In this document: in pieces, positions 48,201-61,530 of the stretch
How the letters are laid out: every line of letters begins with the position of its first letter
How positions within the stretch are numbered: the stretch's first letter is position 1
Source of the DNA: Drosophila pseudoobscura
Lineage: Eukaryota; Arthropoda; Insecta; Diptera; Drosophilidae
Length of the DNA: 64,000 nucleotides
NCBI RefSeq assembly: GCF_009870125.1
Contig: NC_046679.1
Location: forward strand, 27,962,001 to 28,026,000
Direction: 5' to 3'
Position numbers and translations under genes: made by a program
The notes under the pieces: model-generated
What the model was told of the DNA's origin: nothing
Seen by the model: only the letters and a program-made list of their open reading frames with translations
Database searches by the model: none

Positions 48201-51200
48201 GGAGCACGTAAAACTTTCTTCTGCAGACCCACCCGCAGGCACCGGCCACCTCCTGCAACTCAGAGGTTCCTTCTTGCTCTCGATGCACTTCGGAGGATGG
48301 ATTCTCCGCAGGCGGGCACTGCGGGTGCGGGAGCTGTGCCCAAGTTGAAGTTTCTTTTGGCTTTTCGCACGACTGTAGCCCAAGTTATTTATTTAGTATT
48401 TCTGGCTGCTGCTGCCTCGCACAGAAAGTTGCTCAACTAATTAAAACTAATCTTATGCAATTTCTGGGTAATTATGCACATAAATCACACCATGGGGAAG
48501 GTGGTGTGAACAAGGACAGAGAGCAAGAGACTGCTGCCAAAATATGTGAAATTGAATTAAAGGCTGACTCAAGATTTGACTTTGGGGGAAAGTTTTGAAG
48601 TCAAAATGGTTAAGTGTTTATTGGTCTAAATTAAAATTATAATAGGGTGATGTACGGAGCAGAAGTTCTTTATAATTAATCTGTATATGCATGGCTTTTC
48701 GTGAACGGAAAGCGGGGGACTAGAATATTCAGGCCATAAGAAGACTCTACTCGTACTCCTTTGGTCATCAAAATAGCCTTTCAATAATGCATAGATAAAT
48801 CGACATTGCAGCCATGGAATACATTTCACTTGAAGCCAAATACCACTTATATAATTATAGGGACAAACTATCACTTAAATATCTTCATATCCCTTTGGCT
48901 TGGTCATTAATTCATGGGTGTCCCACATGCACACACACACTGATGGCATTCGAGCCGTAATTTAGTGAAAAGCAGCTACCAGCTAACAGTTTTTATCCTC
49001 TTAGCCTTGTGTGTTTTTTTTCTGGCTCCAATGACGTAGAAAACATTTCCACCAAATTAATGGGCTGTCACACACACAGATGTGTGTATGTGCCAAAGGG
49101 AAAAAACTAGATAAAAGCAGTTAATTTTGTAAAATGCCAACATGCAACAGAGTTCTCTGCAACCACTCCCCCATCCGCATGTGTGGCATTAATATGAGAT
49201 TTCATACTTTTTCCCGCCCCCCAGATGGCAGATGACGGGGGGGAGGCGGCGGAGTGCCATAAATGTAATCCCTCTCTAATTGCAATCTGCACTACACTGG
49301 ACATGTATGTATGCATCTACCATACGGTCGCTGGGATTAGTTTGTGTGGCTTTTCCCATTGGCCCAGTTCCCAGCTCCCAGTTCTGTTTGGAGGGTATCT
49401 GGGTCTGTGATTTGGCCGATTGCCCAAAGCCAAAGCTCTTTAGACCCACTTTCACTCTCTCTTGATGCTGCTCTGCAGTTTTGTTGCTCTATTACTCGCA
49501 CCACCGTGACGTATACGCAATCCCGTCGTGACTCGCTGGCCAAAAAGTAACTGCATTCAAGGGCGCGCCTCCAGTCGACATTTCTCCATTTTACTTTTTC
49601 CCGGTGGCTGGCAGAAGCACCCGGGTTATTTATATATCTTTGGGGGCGCCTGCTAGATTACATTTTCCCAGCGATTTTTCATTCCCTGTCTGGGGCGGCC
49701 TCCTCATGCTCAAGGCCAAAGTCGTAAAGTTTGTGCCAAAAAGTTTCGCTTAACGCGCGGATTTTTATGAGCGGCAAATGCATAAATTGAATTGAGACCG
49801 GAAGCCGTTCCTGTACTCTTCGTTTAGAGGTTTTCACAGCTCAAGTGCTCGGCCCACAGCTTCCTTATCAGCTGCCACACTCAAAAGTGGGGCGACAATC
49901 CAAAGCTCATTAGAGATATGTATGTCCCCCTCTGGGCGGAAGTTCAAGGCAACGTAAAAGGTCAAGGCAGGTCGCTCTACCCTCTTTGCTCAAGTTTTCC
50001 CAGAGTGGCGGAGATGCAGGAAAACTCTAAGCCAGCGATGATGTCAAAGGTTTCTGCTATTCGGGTCAATCTAAAAAATTTATGAGGCAATCGTCAGGAC
50101 ATGCCAAGACAGACTGGCATCATGTCAGCACCCACACTGGGGAGGCCACTAGGATGTGGATGTGGATGTGGATGTGGATCAGAGTATGCGTGGGGTCTGA
50201 GCCTGCCTCCGGGGCATGTTCGTGTCTCGTGCAATGAAGTGGAGCTGCTAGATGTTGCACACACAGCAATGCTTGAGGCAGCTGTCCCGTCCAAGGCCAT
50301 GCCACACGAAAACTGTCAAATTGAATATAAATATTTCAAGTCAGCGAATGATGCAGCAGAAATGTTTGTTTTTCTACGGCTTGAACTTTCCGTTTCCGAA
50401 AGAAATCGATGGCGCGGCTAAAGCAATTTCGCAGTTGACTTAGGACCTTAATCCCAATGAAATATGAATTGTCCTGTAAAGACCCTTCACACCGCAGAAC
50501 ACGCCCACGCCGCAGACACGCCCCTACAAAAACACTCAAGTGTATGGTTTAGCCACTTAGCATTTTCCGTGACCTCTGCACTCCCTTCTCTCTTCCTTAT
50601 ATGATTAGCCACATGGCTTTAGAACAGCTTTTTGGTATGGTGTTTGTTTGGCCCATAAATACACTGCGTTTCATGGCTGTACAGCAGCTGGTGGGCTATG
50701 AAATATGGAAAACTTAAACGTAGTTTATTGAATTTATAGTTTATATTGATTTTTGTGTGGGAAAACAAAGGAATATCGCCTATTGCTTTAGACACGACCT
50801 CAGTTTGTACATGGGTGATGGGATATCTTCATCTATTCCTACATATATTTGTCTATATCTTTCCGTTGAAAGCCATTTCCCATTTATGCTAATGAAAGAC
50901 ACCTTAAAATATTGCTCATACGACATGTAGTCTCCTTGATATTCTAATTGCATTTGACGGGAAGTACCCTTTGCCCCCATCTCTCTCTCTCTCCATCTCT
51001 CCATCTTTCCACCCTTTCCTCCTTTTGCTTTTACCCAGACATATGCTTATGTGTGCGTGTAAGTGTCTTAACATGAATATGAATGGCTTAGCCATGTTTA
51101 TTGAACGACTGCACAGCAGACATTAATATTCATATTTTCCCTACCCTGATCCCTGCGTAAAGCTGTTTGTGTGTCTGCTCTGTGCTTGTAGACGGTGTAT

Positions 51201-54200
51201 CTGTGGGTGTAGTAGATGGTTTACATATCTATGACTCACAGCACTTCATTTCGTATTCAAAATGTTATCTCTTTACAGAAAGTTTAACAATTCTCTGCTA
51301 GTTTTTGCTCATACGACAATTGTCGTCTATTTATTTACGAGATTGCACAGCGTAAAATCCATTTATGTAGAGATTTGTCTGTTGTTTTTTGGCACATCCA
51401 AAAGTATTCATAATTCGGATTATACTGTATCCCATTTGTAGGATTTTATTTGGTCAAGGCTAAGCTTTCAAAAGAGTTCGAGTTCTTTTTTGGCAGCAGC
51501 TGCGGCTCCACAAACTTAAGCTCTTTCGCTCTTCAAATATTAAGTATACGCCACGCTGTTTGCTGTCGGAGAAACGTGCGGGAAAACTTAGCGTATAATA
51601 TTGGTAAAACCATTCAGCTGATGCCAGGGCTTGAGAGAAATGCACTGGGAATAGGGAAACGTTTTTACTTTTTCCCAAGCGACTAATCCCACAAATCCCC
51701 ATTTTCTGGTAAGATGCATTAGTGCTATGAAAATATGTTTATTTGTGAAGCATTTTCCTGTTTATTTATCGATTTCTTTCTCATTTTTCGTTTTCTGTCT
51801 GAGTAGTGGCATGCCTCATGACACAAATTAAATTTACAATTGAAAGTTGTGCCGTCTTGCTGGCCAGACAGCAATTAAAACGCTCTGCGGACTTGAATAA
51901 TTTTGCATAATTTCTCAACTTGTTGAGGCAACGACGGTCATAACTTTGCTGCCGAAGTCACGTCCTGACAGCCATGACCAGGGCCCCACCCATGATATTT
52001 GCGTGTGCACTCGAATGCATTTCGAAAATTGCAAAATTCTTAACAAAATTGCAAATGGGGTGCAAGCAGGAATATGGAGTGCGCCGGCGGCGCGATGCGT
52101 GTGGTGTCATTCCGGTTCTATTTTTCGCTTTCCGTTGGGTCTTCGTTTTCCGTTTTCCGGCGTCAAATCAAGCGAACTGTTTGCATGTCCCAGGGCCCTA
52201 TATATAGTCCGTATATAGGCGCATTTATAGGCATAGTTTATAGGGTTGTGTCAGTATTTGTGTTTGAGAACCTGCATTGACGTCAAACTTTAATTATTTA
52301 ATAACCAAGAGCTGCGGTTTGGGTAGCAATAACGATTCGATATGAAAAAGATTAATTAAACGCTTCGGGAATCATGTCCACAGTTTTTTCTTGTGGTTTA
52401 AATTACAATTTTGTACGGAATGAAATTATTTTTGTTTTAGTTTTTTACTTTCTATCTCATTGGGGTTTTTTTTTCGTCGTCCAATTGAGTGGAAAGTGAA
52501 AATGTTTGTTTGAAAAGAACATTAAGAGGGTAAAATATTTAATTTATTTGTAGAGAACATTAGACCTCGACATTCCTTGAGCTATTTATCATTCCTGACA
52601 ATTAAAACACATTAAACTTCAAATGAAACAATTTCATTTCGAGATAAACGACCATAATCTGCCCCTGGCACACAAGTCAAATGAATTTCAATTAAATATT
52701 TAAGCGCATCAGCGGACAGAAGGCAATAGAGCGAAATCATTTTGTAGCTCGGACAACGGGGCGTATGGAAATGGTCATCGCTTTATTTATCTGTTTGCAC
52801 AGTATTTTATGTGTACCAGATATATATTTGCCTGGATAATTCAATATGTTCTGTGCTTCAAGTGCAAAGCGGTAGACAATCAATTCGTTGCCGGGTCTCG
52901 TATTTTGCAATCAATTGCCCGAGCGAGCACTTGTAGCATTTAAGACAAACTTTCAGTCCTTCTTTGTTTGCTTATCCTTCAGTTTGTTTATCGTAGTATA
53001 TATGTATCTGTGTGTTTACGAGTCGAAAGTCAAATCAGGCCATTTATCAAGTCAAAAGTCCATGGGGGCCCTTGGACCCGGCCATTATAGTCCTGCCCCA
53101 CGCAGGTCAGACGCCGCTCTGTTTGCGCTCATTTTTCAAGGCATGTGGAAAGTTTACCCTCTTTAGGTTTATTCTCCTTTCTCTATAGATACCTAAACTC
53201 GTATATACTGGTACATCTGTGTCTTTACAATTATATTGAATTTGCAGCACTTGTTTTTGCCAATTTTCCAAATGCGAATTTCAATTGAACTTGGCCCACC
53301 CCAAGAAAGTTTTCTTTTCAACCAGAAACCAGAAAGAAAATACAATGAGGGTAAGAAAAAGTTTTCTTCTTTGGGTGAAAAATCAACTAAATGAGATACG
53401 AGTACTGCAATTTCAACAATAATATAAACAACAAAATTCCAGGTAAACCAAAAGACTGGGGAAAAGCTAAAGTTTTCTGCAGAAGAGTCAGTTAATGTTT
53501 CCCCAAAATGAAGCCAACTATGAAGTACACTCTTTTGGAGGTTACTACAATGTAAATTGCACATTTTCAGAAGCGTAGATCTATTAGATACAACGCAAAA
53601 TATAAAAATTTCACTGGCGTTTGTTTGGAAAATATAATACCACCACCTTTCCTTTTGTTAAAATTCTCTTTAAATATATGTAGTACAATTTGTGTGATTT
53701 ATTCGCCATTATTTCAGGGCATGGCAGGCCTCTACCTTTTGGGAAGCCCAGATTTCTTTCATAATTCCATGTTCTTTAGAAGCTCTTTGTCCTCTTAATG
53801 AGACCACACCCACGCTGCCCCTGCCAGTCGTTGGCCCATAATTTGAAATGGAAAATTGATATCAGAATATGTATGTGCATACTGTATATACAAAATAAAC
53901 ATAAATACGAGTATGTACGCATATTTGTGCCTTTATCTTTGGCTGTTGGTGGTGCTGCCTCTTGCCGGAATTGTTAATGCCACTTGGCTCTCACTTTGCA
54001 TAATGAAAACTTGGCCAAGTTCAGACATTGTTATTGCTGTTTTAGCCGGTCGCTGTACTGGCTGTTCTGCTGTTCTCTTACCCTCGGCGAGTGCTTTCAA
54101 ATTAAGGCTACAAATGTCGCATGTCTTGCCAAAATACGATATATAAATGTATGTAGAAAACAAATATCCCCCGAATAAAGAGAGAGAATAATAAGAGGAG

Positions 54201-57200
54201 GACTTGGCCATGGCCTGAACAAGAAAAAAACATCCAGAAACAGAACCCCCCTCCGACAGCAATTACAGGCCCATGTTTGTGGCTCTTTGTTGCTGTTTTT
54301 TTCCATGTCATATAACAACTTTTTGCAATAAATCAAAATGTGCCAACTTGAAATGAGTATTTATGATTTCGCCTGAATACTGTGTCTATATTTGGGGAAT
54401 CTATAAATGCAGATATATGTACCCCCACATATTGCATGTTTTATTTGGTATAATTTAAGCATAGTTTTCTGGGCCCATTTTGCAGCTTTTATTAGCCAAA
54501 CACTTGCCACAAAACAAAGTCAACTCCTGACAATGAAACAGTTGCAACAATAGCGAAGACACACAACATTGTTAACCACAAGATATTGTGCGAACAAAAT
54601 GAAGCACAAGGCCAGGCAAGTTTCAGCCAGACAATGGCCATAAAGGAGGCAAAGACCGTTCCCTCTGATGCTATGGTGGCGCCACAATGCATGCCCCCGG
54701 CTCCATTTCTATACATGCATATACATACATATATTGTGTACTCGTGTAAGGTTCCCTTTAAGAATCCCTGACTCACACAATGCACCAGCGCTAGATGCAG
54801 AGGAAAGCATTTGAACAATTCTTGGCAATGGCAATGGCGATGGCTGGATGTCTAAGATGTCTTCTCCTACCTGTTTGGCTTGCATTCAAGCCATCCACAC
54901 ACATACACACACACATACGCACACTCTCCTACTCCTAGTCGTACAAATAGACAGCAAAACTCTCCTCCTGCCTCCTGACATGTTGGTCACATGTCAAACT
55001 GTTCGATTTTTATACCCCGTAATCGTAGTGGCGTGCAGGATGTGATGTGTATTTGTGTAGAGGTGCCAGCAGGGACAGAAGGACGGATCTACAGAATCTA
55101 CATTCGCGTACTGCAACAGCAATCAGATCCGATATATAGGCTTTTATGTTCTTGAGGTATTTTCCCACCTTACAACTTTTTCCACTTATTGCAGATCAAA
55201 ACCCCAAATATCAAGCCAACAGCCAGGTATTCCCTAGTCCAAACAACAGCTCCAGTGCTCCTACCAGCCTTTTCTCTTCCACAACAAAAACAACCAGGAA
55301 AACATGGCAGAACGACGAGTAGGAGCAGGAGCAGGAGATCCCTATGTGACATCCATGCCAGATTGACATTGCTCTTTCTCCCCTAGATATATCCCCGATG
55401 CCCGATGCTGCCTTTTGCGGGTGAATTGCATTGTACTCATTGCACCTGTTTGGAATGCCGTGCTCCTTGCTGTATGTCCCCGCCGGCATATCAACGGATG
55501 TCGGATGTCGCCTCCACAAATGGGGAAATGTTCAGATTCCGAATCAAAGTTATCATTTACAAGAGGGAACATAAATCTGACAGGCAAAAGGCTTACAGAA
55601 AAGGTGATGTGTGTTGAACATTAAATGGTTGTTTAGCTGGAAAATGTACTTCCTCTCCACTAAATATCTGCTCTTTAATGAATGCTTCACTCAAATGCAG
55701 CTCATGTGTCAGCGGAGCTTAGGAACCGTGGCATGAACTATGCAAATTAACGCGCTTGTCAGCATAGAAAGCAGCCAGGAACCCCTGTTACCCCTCTTGC
55801 CCCTTTGCCATCTGGTCTTTAATATACACTTTAGAAGGGGTATAACCTTTATAGCAAATGAAAAGCAATTAAACCTAAGGATTTCTTGAAGATAGGCGAT
55901 ATGTATCTACCATTGAGTAAGTACCATCTTTCAAGTTTTTATGAAGGGTATTCCCCTCTTCGGTTTCTTTCTGTCGCTCTGCTTTCCTTGTTCTATTAAG
56001 AGTCTGCTGTTGTCCCAGCTTGAAAATGCATGCATCCGACGCGTTTGCTTAGCTGATTGCGGTCCTTATGACACAGCAAAGGGGAGTATGGGGGGGTACG
56101 GACCCATATCTCTTGGCCACACGCACGCTGGCCATGCCCATGTCCAACAAAAGCTAGCACAGAACGGGACGACGACATGCCATAACAAAAAGAAAATTAT
56201 ATTTTCATATAATAAGGGACGTACATATGAGTAATGCCCCCTGCCGACCAGAGATACACCGTACTAGCACATGAAAATGTCATCGTCAGTGGCTGTCTGT
56301 CAGACGGGCGCTCAGAACTCATGTAACTCTCATTTATTTATAGAGTCCTCGAGAGCTGAGTCGCTAATGTGATTTCCATTGGCAGGACGAGCTTGGACGA
56401 GAGGATTAACAGGAAGCGGGTGTATGTTGAATCAAAATGGAGATCGGCATAAATGTGAGCGGAAATTGCTTAAATATTTATAGACATGCACAAAATGGCT
56501 GAACGGGTGGCTAAAGGAAAGCAAATAAATTAAATGGAATTTCATGCTACTGAAGCGTAAGTGTCACAAATTGTGTTGGATTTAATATGGCGGTTATTGT
56601 ATATGAATGGTAAATGAATGAAAGTATAAGTATAAGTGTGGGAGTGTGTCTTCATGTAGTATATAGGAGTATAGGCAGCACACAGACAATGCAAGCACTT
56701 ACATATATCATATTTGTATATTTAGTTGGGGGGATTGTAAGTAGATTATAATAGGGGGGGACTGAAGGCTCAACAACACTTACGTAAAATACGGCACAAA
56801 ACACCTTCAGCCAATTAGTTAAACAAATGCAATGGACAATGCACGATGCTGGAACGCTTGTGATGATATTTGTTGGGGATTTGTGTGTTTGGGGGGGCAC
56901 ATGCACAGCGATTTCTTGGACACGAATACAGAGATGGAGACGTAGACGCAGACAGAGACAGAGACACAGGCGCACAACGGGACATGGTGTGTGGCAACAA
57001 CAAACTCTCTCTCTCAACTCTCTCGCTCTCTCTCTCCTTCCTTTCTTTGCCGCTAAATGTAGACAAACATGACGTAAACCCCAAAAAAGTATGCTAGCAA
57101 TTCTTTGGGATTATGCTTGTTCTAGCATTTAAGGGGGGGTTTCTTTTTGCCTGTTCATTGAGTTTTTCTGTTTTCTATTTAATTTCGAATTAGATTTGTT

Positions 57201-57776
57201 GCTCGCGTTTCCTGGAATGTATCAAAAAGAAATACAATTTAATGTGAAGAAGGCATTCAAGCTCTAGGCGTGGCGGCAGTCAGACACCGCGACGGCGACA
57301 ACGACGACATCAAGGCCATTAATCGGAGGGCACAAAGCACACACAATAGCCACAAAATGTATGTCACACATAGAAACACACCCAAGGACACGCACAAACA
57401 AAAGACACTGCACCGATAGCCACGAATCAAAGCCACTCTTGTGATCGAATAATCCACTGTACTGTACTGTGCACGGATTACACAACACTGGCCCCTGAAG
57501 TTCACTTTGGCACTCAACGGCGGTAACTGTAGCTGTAACTGTTAGTACAACTGTAACCCCGGTCTGCCAGTCGATATTGCGATTGCCAATGGGGCCTTTG
57601 GCTTTTGACTTGGCTAATTTCAAGCGGCGGCAACAACACTAACACTAGCACTATCTAGCATTTGGGTGGACGAGTCATCGTCTGTCGTGTGTCGTTTGGT
57701 TGTTGGTACTACCAGCGATTGTGTTGTTGTTGGTATTACTTTATTCAGAATTCTCTGGTTTCAAAGCGCAAACACA
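45227..57776. other. Twelve kilobases without visible exons
   Basis: Neither strand shows an exon with conserved protein features. It may be the 5' intron of the claudin-like gene if the core promoter at 57808 belongs to it. Seen only: CA runs near 46869 and 54895, CT runs near 50980 and 57005, and a degenerate GGATGTGGATGTGG run near 50153-50178. Confidence 0.4.
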
Positions 57777-57810
57777 CGTCTGTTGCACACGAAAGCCGAG
57801 GACGGACTGA
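57777..57810 (-). promoter_or_regulatory. Inr, MTE-like and DPE core promoter on the minus strand
   Basis: On the minus strand TCAGTC (57810-57805) matches the fly initiator, with +1 at 57808. Positions +28 to +32 read AGACG (57781-57777), the best DPE sequence at exactly the required spacing. Positions +18 to +27 read CGTGTGCAAC, eight of ten matches to the MTE consensus CSARCSSAAC. No TATA box is present. The nearest minus-strand coding gene downstream is the claudin-like gene, 13 kb away. Confidence 0.6.
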
Positions 57811-58440
57811 AACCGAACGAACTAAAACAGAACTCCACTAAGGACTCGCTCGGGTGCTGCTTCGGCTCCAAAGGACTCGCGACTGGGACTTGAGTGAGTT
57901 TCTGGTGTCCACTTTTGAGTGACTTACCCTCCACCCCCCCCCCCCCCCCCCCACCAGACTCTTTTTGGCTTCCTGCCATTTGCCGCTTGCATTTTTTCTG
58001 GCTGTGTGCGACAAGACACATTTCCGGCTTCCGTTTGGCATTAGCGGGTGGCTATAAGGGGTGGTGGTATGGGGTAAGGGGTTAGCGTTTGCCCCCAAAA
58101 TGATCAAATTTACCCACCCACCAGCCAGGCATATTTTATTTATTTTGTTTTTTATTAAATTCTACACAATTGGCCCCAGAATCATTAAATTTGCATACAG
58201 ATTTCACGCCATCGAACAGGAGGTAGGGGGGGCGTGTCAGTCCTCCAGGGGAATGGATTGCAAACGAGCGGGGTCGTCGAGTGGCTCAATGGATGGATGG
58301 GGGCGTGCAGGTTTACATTTATACGCTTTGCAGAGGGTGCAATGATTTTGAAAAAGATTTCGTGGCAGTAACGATATGTAGCCTAAAGAGGAGTAAAAGC
58401 TGTAATTATACCCGATACTCAAAATGAGTTTAGGCCCTAC
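57811..58440. other. Upstream flank of the 57.8 kb promoter
   Basis: No exon. It holds a run of 19 C (57934-57952) preceded by CCA and followed by ACCAGACT. The rest is GC-moderate noncoding DNA leading into the minisatellite. Confidence 0.4.
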
Positions 58441-58450
58441 ATATACATTA

Positions 58451-60395
58451 TTATATACATTATATAATTATTATTCTTGATTTTTATTGAATAACTGTTA
58501 TTATAATTGTTATTCTTGATTTTTATTGAATAACTGTTATTATAATTGTTATTCTTGATTTTATTGAATAACTGTTATTCTTGATTTTTATTGAATGACT
58601 GTTATTATAATTGTTATTCTTGATTTTTATTGAATAACTATTATTATAATTGTTATTCTTGATTTTTATTGAATAACTGTTATTATAATTATTATTCTTG
58701 ATTTTTATTGAATAACTATTATTATAATTGTTATTCTTGATTTTTATTGAATAACTGTTATTATAATTGTTATTCTTGATTTTTCTTGAATAACTGTTAT
58801 TATAACTGTTATTCTTGATTTTTATTGAATAACTGTTATTATAATTGTTATTCTTGATTTTTATTGAATAACTATTATTATAATTGTTATTCTTGATTTT
58901 TATTGAATAACTGTTATTATAATTGTTATTCTTGATTTTTATTGAATAACTGTTATTATAATTGTTATTCTTGATTTTTATTAAATAACTATTATTATAA
59001 TTGTTATTCTTGATTTTTATTGAATAACTGTTATTATAATTGTTATTCTTGATTTTTATTGAATAACTATTATTATAATTGTTATTCTTGATTTTTATTA
59101 AATAACTGTTATTATAATTGTTATTCTTGATTTTTATTGAATAACTGTTATTATAATTGTTATTCTTGACTTTTATTGAATAACTGTTATTGAATAACTA
59201 TTATTATAATTGTTATTCTTGATTTTTATTGAATAACTGTTATTATAATTGTTATTCTTGATTTTTATTGAATAACTGTTATTATAATTGTTACTCTTGA
59301 TTTTTATTGAATAACTGTTATTATAATTGTTATTCTTGATTTTTATTAAATAACTGTTATTATAATTGTTATTCTTGATTTTTATTGAATAACTGTTATT
59401 ATAATTGTTATTCTTGATTTTTATTGAATAACTGTTATTATAATTGTTATTCTTGATTTTTATTAAATAACTGTTATTATAATTGTTATTCTTGATTTTT
59501 ATTGAATAACTGTTATTATAATTGTTATTCTTGATTTTTATTAAATAACTATTATTATAATTGTTATTCTTGATTTTTATTGAATAACTGTTATTATAAT
59601 TGTTATTCTTGACTTTTATTGAATAACTGTTATTGAATAACTATTATTATAATTGTTATTCTTGATTTTTATTGAATAACTGTTATTATAATTGTTACTC
59701 TTGATTTTTATTGAATAACTGTTATTATAATTGTTATTCTTGATTTTTATTAAATAACTATTATTATAATTGTTATTCTTGATTTTTATTGAATAACTGT
59801 TATTATAATTGTTATTCTTGATTTTTATTGAATAACTGTTATTATAATTGTTATTCTTGATTTTTATTGAATAACTGTTATTATAATTGTTATTCTTGAT
59901 TTTTTTGAATAACTGTTATTATAATTGTTATTCTTGATTTTTATTGAATAACTGTTATTATAATTGTTATTCTTGTTTTTTTATTGAATAACTATTATTA
60001 TAATTGTTATTCTTGATTTTTATTGAATAACTATTATTATAATTGTTATTCTTGATTTTTATTAAATAACTATTATTATAATTGTTATTCTTGATTTTTA
60101 TTGAATAACTGTTATTATAATTGTTATTCTTGGTTTTTATTGAATAACTATTATTATAATTGTTAATCTTGATTTTTTTGAATAACTGTTATTATAATTG
60201 TTATTCTTGATTTGTATTGAATAACTGTTATTATAATTGTTATTCTTGTTTTTTATTGAATAACTATTATTATAATTGTTATTCTTGATTTTTATTGAAT
60301 AATTATTATTCTTGATTTTTATTGAATAATTATTATTCTTGATTTGTATTGAATAATTATTATTTTTCATTTTTATTGTATAATAATTATTAAAT
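58451..60395. repeat. Minisatellite of about fifty 39-bp units
   Basis: The unit has two halves, TTATTCTTGATTTTTATTG and AATAACTGTTATTATAATTG, 39 bases in all, repeated head to tail. Common variants are CTATT for CTGTT and TTAAATAAC for TTGAATAAC. A 53-base variant with CTGTTATTGAATAACTATT occurs at about 59161 and again 443 bases later, so blocks of about eleven units have been duplicated. Near the right end units shorten to about 27 bases. Because 39 is a multiple of three, long open frames arise by chance; they are not genes. Confidence 0.92.
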
Positions 60396-60496
60396 AATAA
60401 AAATAAAAAATAATTACTAAACAATAAACAAGAATCCAAAATAATGATCATACAATAAAAATCAAAAATAATAATTATTCAATAAAAATCAAAAAT
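60396..60496. repeat. Inverted arm at the right end of the minisatellite
   Basis: CAATAAAAATCAAAAATAAT and ATTCAATAAAAATCAAAAAT are reverse complements of the array unit (ATTTTTGATTTTTATTGAAT). The array therefore flips strand near 60385 and could fold into a hairpin. The inverted part is short, about two to three degenerate units. Confidence 0.7.
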
Positions 60497-61530
60497 CCGC
60501 AGCAACTCACAACGTTCCCCCTCGTTTCTCGAGTATCTTCATTGCTTGTATTTCTTTTAATAGATATATTTTCTAGGGAACTTGCGTTCTCTAAGGGTAT
60601 CAAATGCTTCGCAGCTCAAAGTTTGCCGCTGTCCCCTGATGTTTATGGGCAAGACGCAACTGTTAAGCGAACAGCAAATTTCCAAATGGTGTCTGTCTGT
60701 CGGTCTCCCTCTATCTCTCGGTCTCTACTCTTCCTGCCTTGGTATGTCCTGTTTGTGCTTGTCTGCGGGTGTCTGTCCGCCTGGCTGCCCGTCTGTGTGT
60801 TTGTGTTTGTGTTTGTGCATTGAAGGCAAACACATGTCTCGCTGGTGTTGCTGTTGTTGCTGCTTCTGCTGCTGCTGCTGCTCGGGGCAACCTGTTGGTG
60901 CCTGTGCGTATAAATTTAACTTACCCTTGCTTATGTATGTATGTGTGCGTATCTGTGTGTAAAGGTGTACCTTTGTCTTCATTTTTTTTTTGCTGCCCAA
61001 CAATCCACTCTGGCTGGCAGAGCACCAATGGGTCGTAAGAGCAATTATTTCTGTAATGACTCTAGCTTATAGCTTAACCCTAGAAAGGAAATGTGACCCC
61101 AGAAAGAAACTTTTAGCAAAACCGGAATCCTAAAAGAAATATCCATCTTTAAGTACTATAATTTGATTAGAATTACAAAATTATTCTGCATTCTTCAGGA
61201 CCAATGGGTCGTATGAGCAATTATGTAGAAGCCATGTAGATAATATGCATAAAATATGAAGAACAAGTAAAACAAGTATTGTAGATGTAGATATATATCG
61301 AAAATGTAGATACCATGTAGATTGACTATTCTGTCATTTCCGTAAAAACTTTGACTGCCATTTTCCCCCATTTTTTTTAAAGCTACACTCCCCAACAAAC
61401 TCTGGGTTGTCATAGCTAGTATTTACTTTGAAACCTCGTATCGAACAAACAAATTTAGACAGAAATTTAGTGCTATTTTTGCTATAGTTTTTACCAATTT
61501 AAGAGGCAGAGGACAGACAAACGCCTCACG
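60497..61530. other. Noncoding region before the 61.5 kb gene, with a 25-bp direct repeat
   Basis: ACCAATGGGTCGTA(A/T)GAGCAATTAT occurs at 61024-61048 and 61200-61224, one mismatch, 176 bases apart. After the second copy come several ATGTAG strings like those in the 5 kb and 35 kb repeat bodies. TGT, CTG and GTGT runs lie at 60690-60960. The last 100 bases are probably promoter and 5' UTR, with no clear core motif. Confidence 0.4.

Noticed and set aside
49107-56234. Various 60-100 codon frames in the 45-57 kb region
   Set aside because: Overlapping on both strands, composition-driven, and lacking motifs, start context or splice partners.
58451-60395. CRISPR-like array
   Set aside because: Units are directly adjacent, AT-rich and without unique spacers. 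This is a eukaryotic minisatellite.
60137-60451. Asn/Tyr/Ile/Lys-rich frame in the minisatellite
   Set aside because: The repeat unit is 39 bases, a multiple of three, so open frames arise automatically. No start context or non-repeat protein sequence.
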